This document shows, in pieces, positions 26,244-30,487 of a DNA stretch of 30,487 nucleotides. The notes under the pieces were generated by a model, which saw only the letters and a list, made by a program, of their open reading frames with translations, made no database searches and was not told the origin of the DNA. Position numbers and translations under genes: made by a program. The stretch's first letter is position 1; every line of letters starts with the position of its first letter. The DNA comes from CAWEHT01 sp963808455 (GTDB lineage Bacteria; Chloroflexota; Anaerolineae; CG2-30-64-16). The stretch spans positions 1-30,487 of the forward strand of contig CAWEHT010000234.1 in the NCBI GenBank assembly GCA_963808455.1, read 5' to 3'.

Positions 26244-27374
26244 ATGCGGCTCTGGGTTCGGGGGCGCCTGTGGGCGTTGGTTGTTATGGTGGCGCTCATG
26301 GTGAGCCCCTTTCCGGCACGGGCCAATGCCAACGGTTCATTCTCCATCGGCATCACGCCGGCACTGGTCAACATCCAGGCCACGCCGGGCCAGCTCTATG
26401 TGCGCCGTCTAAGCCTGCTGAACGAAGGCACGATCCCCATCCAGCCGTCTACCGGCGTGCGGCAGTTCCAGGACGCCGGCGGCGTCCTGTCGGCCGTCCC
26501 ATGGCTCCAGGTGGTCCCCGCCGAGACGCCGGTCATCCCTCCCGGCAGGCAGGCGACGATCACCGTCACGCTCACAGTGCCACCTGATGCAGCCTCTGGG
26601 CAACGCTTTGCCCTGGTGTTCGGGCTGGCTTCCGCCGGGGCGGGCGAAAACAACGCGGGCGTCGGAGCGCTGTTCGCAATCACGGTTTATGGCGCGGCGC
26701 CGGTCGTCCAACTGGCCGAGCTTGACGGCCTGGAAGCAATGTGGACTGGCAGACAGGCGATCGATTTCCAGACCACGCTGCACAACGCGGGCAACACCCG
26801 CCTGTCGCCGCACGACGGCAGCGTCCAGGTTTACCGTGACGGCGCCCAGGTGGCCCAGATCGGCCTCGAGTCGCCGGGCTTCGTGCTGCCCGGCCGGGAT
26901 GGCCTCTACCAGGCCGAAGCGCCGTTTGCCTTCGTGCCCGGCGCCGTGTATTCAGCCACCGCGGCCGTCAACTACGGCGCCACGCAGCCGCTGACGGCCA
27001 CCACCGGCTTCGAGGCCGTGGGAGCCGTGGCGATCGATGGCGTCGTCGCCACGGGCAATCCTGGCCGTAATCCGCAACTGCAGATCGTCCTGACCAACCG
27101 GGGCGGCCTCTGGTTCCGGCCTGACGAGGCGGACCTCCTGCTGTTCAGCGCACGCGGCTACGTCAGCGGCCAGCTGACCCAGGACGATTGCCCCGGGGCA
27201 GCCCCAGGTGCGCAGCAGACCGTGCCGGTGAGCTACACCGGCGCGCTCGACGGAGGGCCCTACACGGCTCTGGTTGTGCTCAAGGCCCCTGGCCTCTCCC
27301 TTGAGGACCAGGTCGCCTTGGCATATGGCGGCCTCCCCAACTATCACCTCTGGCTGCCCTGGCTCGTTCGCTGA
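26244..27374 (+). CDS. Secreted Ig-like surface protein with LWLPWLVR tail
   Basis: 376 residues. Signal peptide about 1-29 (LWALVVMVALMVSPFPARA), then three Ig-like beta-rich regions. The first (about 33-145, ITPALVNIQATPGQLYVRRL) shares the TPGQ.YV opening with the membrane-anchored protein at 12837-14286 and has the look of DUF916/WxL-interacting proteins. The second starts near 170 (AIDFQTTLHNAGNTRLSPHD) and the third near 275 (NPQLQIVLTNRGGLWFRPDE). It ends YHLWLPWLVR, a variant of the YLPLV tail. No cohesin, dockerin or catalytic motif is seen. It follows pstB by 158 bases. Its end overlaps the convergent minus-strand cohesin gene by 31 bases. Role unknown. Confidence 0.7.
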   Translation: MRLWVRGRLWALVVMVALMVSPFPARANANGSFSIGITPALVNIQATPGQLYVRRLSLLNEGTIPIQPSTGVRQFQDAGGVLSAVPWLQVVPAETPVIPPGRQATITVTLTVPPDAASGQRFALVFGLASAGAGENNAGVGALFAITVYGAAPVVQLAELDGLEAMWTGRQAIDFQTTLHNAGNTRLSPHDGSVQVYRDGAQVAQIGLESPGFVLPGRDGLYQAEAPFAFVPGAVYSATAAVNYGATQPLTATTGFEAVGAVAIDGVVATGNPGRNPQLQIVLTNRGGLWFRPDEADLLLFSARGYVSGQLTQDDCPGAAPGAQQTVPVSYTGALDGGPYTALVVLKAPGLSLEDQVALAYGGLPNYHLWLPWLVR

Positions 27375-28745
27375 GCCGCCTGGCCGCCCGCAACGGTGAC
27401 CTGTCCATCCACAGCGGGCGCGGTCACGCTGCAAGCGTCCTCGGAGCCTGGGTGGCATATGACCGAGATCAGCGCCTGCGATAGGTCCAGTGCCGAGGTG
27501 CCGTCGGTGAGCCCAGCCTGGCAGTGCACGGTGGCTGCTAGCCCTTGCCCGGTCGGCCCGTCGGTATCGTTGCGAAGGAGGATGGCGATTGCGACACCTT
27601 GAACCAGGCCTTGCGTGTTGCTGATCACACCCTGGATGAAAATGGTGCTGCCGCCGTGACCGGCCGCCCAGTCGGCCAGGAATCGAGCCTTGGCCGACGC
27701 TGTTGCACTGCACGAGCGAAGGGTCGTACTGCAGGGTGAACTCCAGCCCCCGTATCTCGGCGGTGGTCTGTATGGTGATCGGGACATCAAACGCCTGGCC
27801 CGGCGGCACCGAGCTGGCCGGCGAAGTGACGCCAAAGTAAGTGTCGGGGGAAAGCGTAGGCGCGGGCCACGGAGTGGGGCTGGGACCCGGCGTCCACGTC
27901 GGCCAGGGCGTGGGGCTGGGACCCGGCGTCCACGTCGCCCACGGCGTGGAGGCGGGAACCGGATCGGGCGTCCAGGTCGGCCACGGAGTAAACGTCGGTC
28001 CAGGCGTCGTCGTGCCACCCTGCCCGATGGTGAATTGGCCGTCTACTCCGGGCACTGTCACGCCCAAGGCATAGCCGGACGCGGGCGTCCCCGTCAGCAT
28101 TGCCTTGATCAGGTCCAGCTGCGATGTGCCGCCCGGCCCAGGCCGCGCCTGACAGTGTACGCTGGCGGCCAGCCCCTGTCCGGACGGGCCGTCTTGGTCG
28201 GTACCCAGGAGTATAACCGCCGCGACGTCTTGCACCAGTCCGAGGGTGTTGCTGATCGCGCCGCTCATGAAGAAAGTAGTGCCGCCGTGGGCAACGGCCC
28301 AGTCATGCAGGAACGGGCCTTCGCTGACGCCCTCGCATTGCACGAGAGTGGGGTCGTAGCGCAGCGAGAACTGCAGCCCCCGTATCTCCACACTGGTCTC
28401 GACGGTGATCGGCACATCAAACGCCTGGCCCGGCGGCACGGGGCCGGCCGGCGACGCGACGGCAAAGTAGGTGTCGGGGGGAGGGGTGAGCGTCGGCCGC
28501 ATGGTCGCAGAAGGGAACGGCGTGCCTGGTGTCAGCCACCAGGGAATCGTCGGCGTGGGAGAGGAGGGTGTGGTGGCTGGAGGCGTCGCCAGCGCTTCCT
28601 GGTCCTGCCCGATCCAGGGCATGTAGAGCTGCGGGCGCGGCCCGCCGGCCAAAGACACACTGAATGGCGCCACACCCATCAGGCAGAGGAGCCCCCAGAG
28701 GGCGAGGAGGATGCTGACCAACGGGAGATGTTGACCGGGCGTCAT
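27344..28745 (-). CDS. Two-cohesin secreted protein (one frameshift)
   Basis: About 467 residues after correction. ATG 28743-28745 follows AAGGAGG (28751-28757). Seen: a signal sequence (about 8-32); an LYMPWIGQ motif just after it, where other proteins here carry YLPLV at the C-terminus; a Pro/Thr linker; cohesin 1 (about 92-240: PPGQAFDVPITVETSVEIRG, then SLRYDPTLVQCEGVSEGPFL); a Trp/Pro linker of 12-residue repeats; and cohesin 2 with nearly the same sequence. The frame breaks in cohesin 2 near 27680-27690: after VQCNSVGQG one extra base is present, and the other frame continues FLADWAAGHGGSTIFIQGVI to the stop 27344-27346. No membrane anchor. These two cohesins resemble each other more than those of the plus-strand scaffoldins, so they may have a different dockerin preference. 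Only its 3' end overlaps the plus-strand gene. Confidence 0.75.
27874..27981 (-). repeat. 36-bp tandem repeat in the inter-cohesin linker
   Basis: Two near-perfect 36-bp units starting at 27874 and 27910 and a diverged third encode the repeat TWTPGPSPTPWP in the linker between the two cohesins. Confidence 0.75.
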
Positions 28746-28926
28746 CGCGACCTCCTTGTGTCGGCTGGCGCAGCCTGGCGGCGAACGCGAGCTTCGCCGC
28801 CAGGACGGGAAGACTTGGGTATCAGCCGCTGGACCTAGCCTCCTGGGCGCCTCCCCCACGAGGGAAAGGGGGCCTCGGCACCCCGCTCCGAACCGGAGTG
28901 GGGTGCGGTATTCGGGCAGATTTTTG

Positions 28927-30487
28927 CTACTTCACCGGGCCCCAATGTAGCCCGACGGTGGCCAGGTCGCTCACGTCGATGATGCCGTCCTGATTGACAT
29001 CCTCGGGAATCCAACCGGGTGTCCCTCTGAGGTGCCACTTCAGGCCAATTCTGGCCAGATCGCTCACGTCAACTATACCGTCGCCGTTGATGTCGGCGCG
29101 CCGTCCGGCTGCCGGGAGAGGGGTCGCAGTTGGCGCCGGTGCCGGCGTGACGGCTAACGCCGTTGTCGGGGCGGCGGTTGGCGCCGGCGGCGGCGTGGCG
29201 GTTAGCGTCGTCTCGCTACCCGCCGGCGTGGGGGCCTGGAAGGCCCCAATGTCCACGCCGTTCATGGAGGGCACCGCGTTACCGGCTTAGTCGGTGGAGA
29301 ACGGGGCCGGGGCCAGGGCCGCGCCGATGGCCGGGCTGGTGGACATCAGCGCGTAGTTGCCGGTGTTGGGACTGACCAGCTGGGGATCAGCCGTTGACTC
29401 GCTGCCCGTCAGTGTCGGCATATAGTACGCTACGCCGTACCAGATGTTGTGGTCGTGAGTGAAGGCGTTGCTACCGTTCCAGTTGCCGCCAAACTTGGCG
29501 CCGTTGTAGATGTAAAAGATGTTGTTGCGCACGACCAGGTCGCTGGCCGTAAACCCCACCGAGTTGGCCGTATCGGTCTCGAAGATCCAGTTACCCCAGG
29601 CCGTGCTGTTGGCCACGTAGGTATTGTTCAGCACCTGGAAGCCGGTCACGGTCGTGACCCAGGTGCCGGAGAGATGCAGATCCAGGAGCGGGCCGGAGTT
29701 GACAAAGAGGTTGTCGGCCCACGTGATATTCGAATCCGTGCCGCCCTGGCTGCCGATCTGGCTGATCTGCCAACTGTCCAGGACGTAGTTATGGTCGATC
29801 ATGTCATCGGTGTTGGAACTGTAGAATTCCACGAAACCGCCATCGGCAGTGGAGTAAGTATAGCCCGCCGAGGTGCAGTTGGTGCAGGTGTTGTAGTCGA
29901 CGCGGTCGTGGCTCGAACCGTTGAGCATCACGCCATCGCCGCCCCAGTAGGCACCATTGCCGTAGACGGCTGTGATCAGGTCGTGGATGTTGTTGTGCGA
30001 GATGGTGGTGTAGTCGGCCCGGCTTTCCACCCCGGCCCCGCAGGCGGTCATCTCGTTGTCCTGGATTACGGCGTACTGGCCGTGGACGCCCACGCAGGCT
30101 TCGGCGTTATTGTCGAAGTACAGGCCCTGCACGGTGACGTAGTTAGCCACAATGTTGACGCCGAAGGCCGAGTTGGACGACTGCGTCGGGACGGGCGTCG
30201 GGTTGGTCAGCGTCGGCGCGGCGCCCGAGCCGTAGGACTGGACAATGATCGGGTTGCCGGCCGCCCCGTGCCCTTGATGGTCAGCGCGGCGCTGTTGGCA
30301 CCGGTGCCCGACCAGGTCGAGCCGTCTTTGAGGTTGATGGTGTCGCCGGGGCTGAAGGAGCGAGAGTTGATGTTCGCCATCGTCTTCCAGGGCGCAGCGC
30401 TCGAAGTGCCGGAGTTGCTATCGGACCCGTTGACGCTATCGACGTAGTAATTGGTGCCGTTGGCGAGGGCGGGGGTGAGCCGCAGGC
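28927..30487 (-). pseudogene. Right-handed beta-helix protein with C-terminal dockerin (in-frame TAA, one frameshift, runs off window)
   Basis: The N-terminal end lies beyond 30487. Seen from the window edge: YYVDSVNGSDSNSGTSSAAP then WKTMANI and PGDTINLKDGSTW, the usual opening of DUF1565/parallel beta-helix proteins; a frameshift in the C4 run 30264-30267 (one base short); beta-helix rungs (YVTVQGLYFDNN, ISHNNIHDL, VLNNTYVANS, VVRNNIFYIYN); then the family-typical end PQLVSPNTGNYALMSTSPAI. TAA at 29287-29289 follows PFSTD and the same frame continues AGNAVPSMNGVDIGAFQAP, so a Tyr codon (TAC or TAT) has probably become TAA. After a Pro/Ala linker comes a dockerin (DINGDGIVDVSDL, DVNQDGIIDVSDL) and stop 28927-28929. 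Beta-helix proteins often act on polysaccharides, but no catalytic residues can be assigned. A likely dockerin client of the nearby cohesins. Confidence 0.75.

Overview
The window is GC-rich bacterial DNA. It carries secreted proteins with Pro/Thr linkers, type I dockerin pairs, cohesin-like modules and short C-terminal YLPLV-type tails, a combination I associate with Chloroflexota (Anaerolineae-like). That taxonomic call is inference from protein style only; there is no rRNA or tRNA marker.

Layout. (1) Positions 1-12286 form a giant inverted repeat: 1-6075 is the reverse complement of 6213-12286, around a 137-bp unmatched spacer (6076-6212). Each arm carries the same five genes: an RCC1-repeat/dockerin protein, an orphan NarL/LuxR-type response regulator, two tandem PstS-like phosphate-binding proteins ending in dockerins (called PstS1 and PstS2 here), and a secreted cohesin-like protein. 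The arms differ mostly by small indels. The intact copies are split between them: regulator and PstS1 are best in the left arm, PstS2 and the cohesin-like protein in the right arm. This looks more like a fold-back assembly artefact over one real locus than a biological duplication. (2) Positions 12524-21505 hold a run of plus-strand surface genes: a membrane-anchored Ig-like protein, a single-cohesin protein, a cohesin-dockerin-cohesin adaptor, a three-cohesin scaffoldin with a C-terminal membrane anchor, and a single-cohesin membrane protein interrupted by an in-frame TGA. (3) Positions 21548-26085 are a Pst-type ABC importer operon: a divergent lipoprotein binding protein (frameshifted), PstC-like, PstA-like with an N-terminal extension, and PstB. 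(4) Positions 26244-30487 hold a second Ig-like surface protein and, on the minus strand, a two-cohesin protein and a right-handed beta-helix protein with a C-terminal dockerin that runs off the window.

Working together (inference). PstS1 and PstS2 have signal peptides but no lipobox, and end in dockerins. Neighbouring genes encode about ten cohesin modules, some on membrane-anchored proteins, and a Pst permease follows on the same strand. The simplest model is a cellulosome-like surface scaffold that holds phosphate (or similar oxyanion) binding proteins near a Pst importer instead of holding cellulases. PstS1 and PstS2 share a near-consensus promoter and a 5'-UTR hairpin and are probably co-regulated; an orphan response regulator lies just upstream.

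Reliability. Many genes carry single-base frameshifts, several in G or C runs, and two carry in-frame stops. This fits residual long-read error better than gene decay, so coordinates of broken genes are those of the inferred intact reading.
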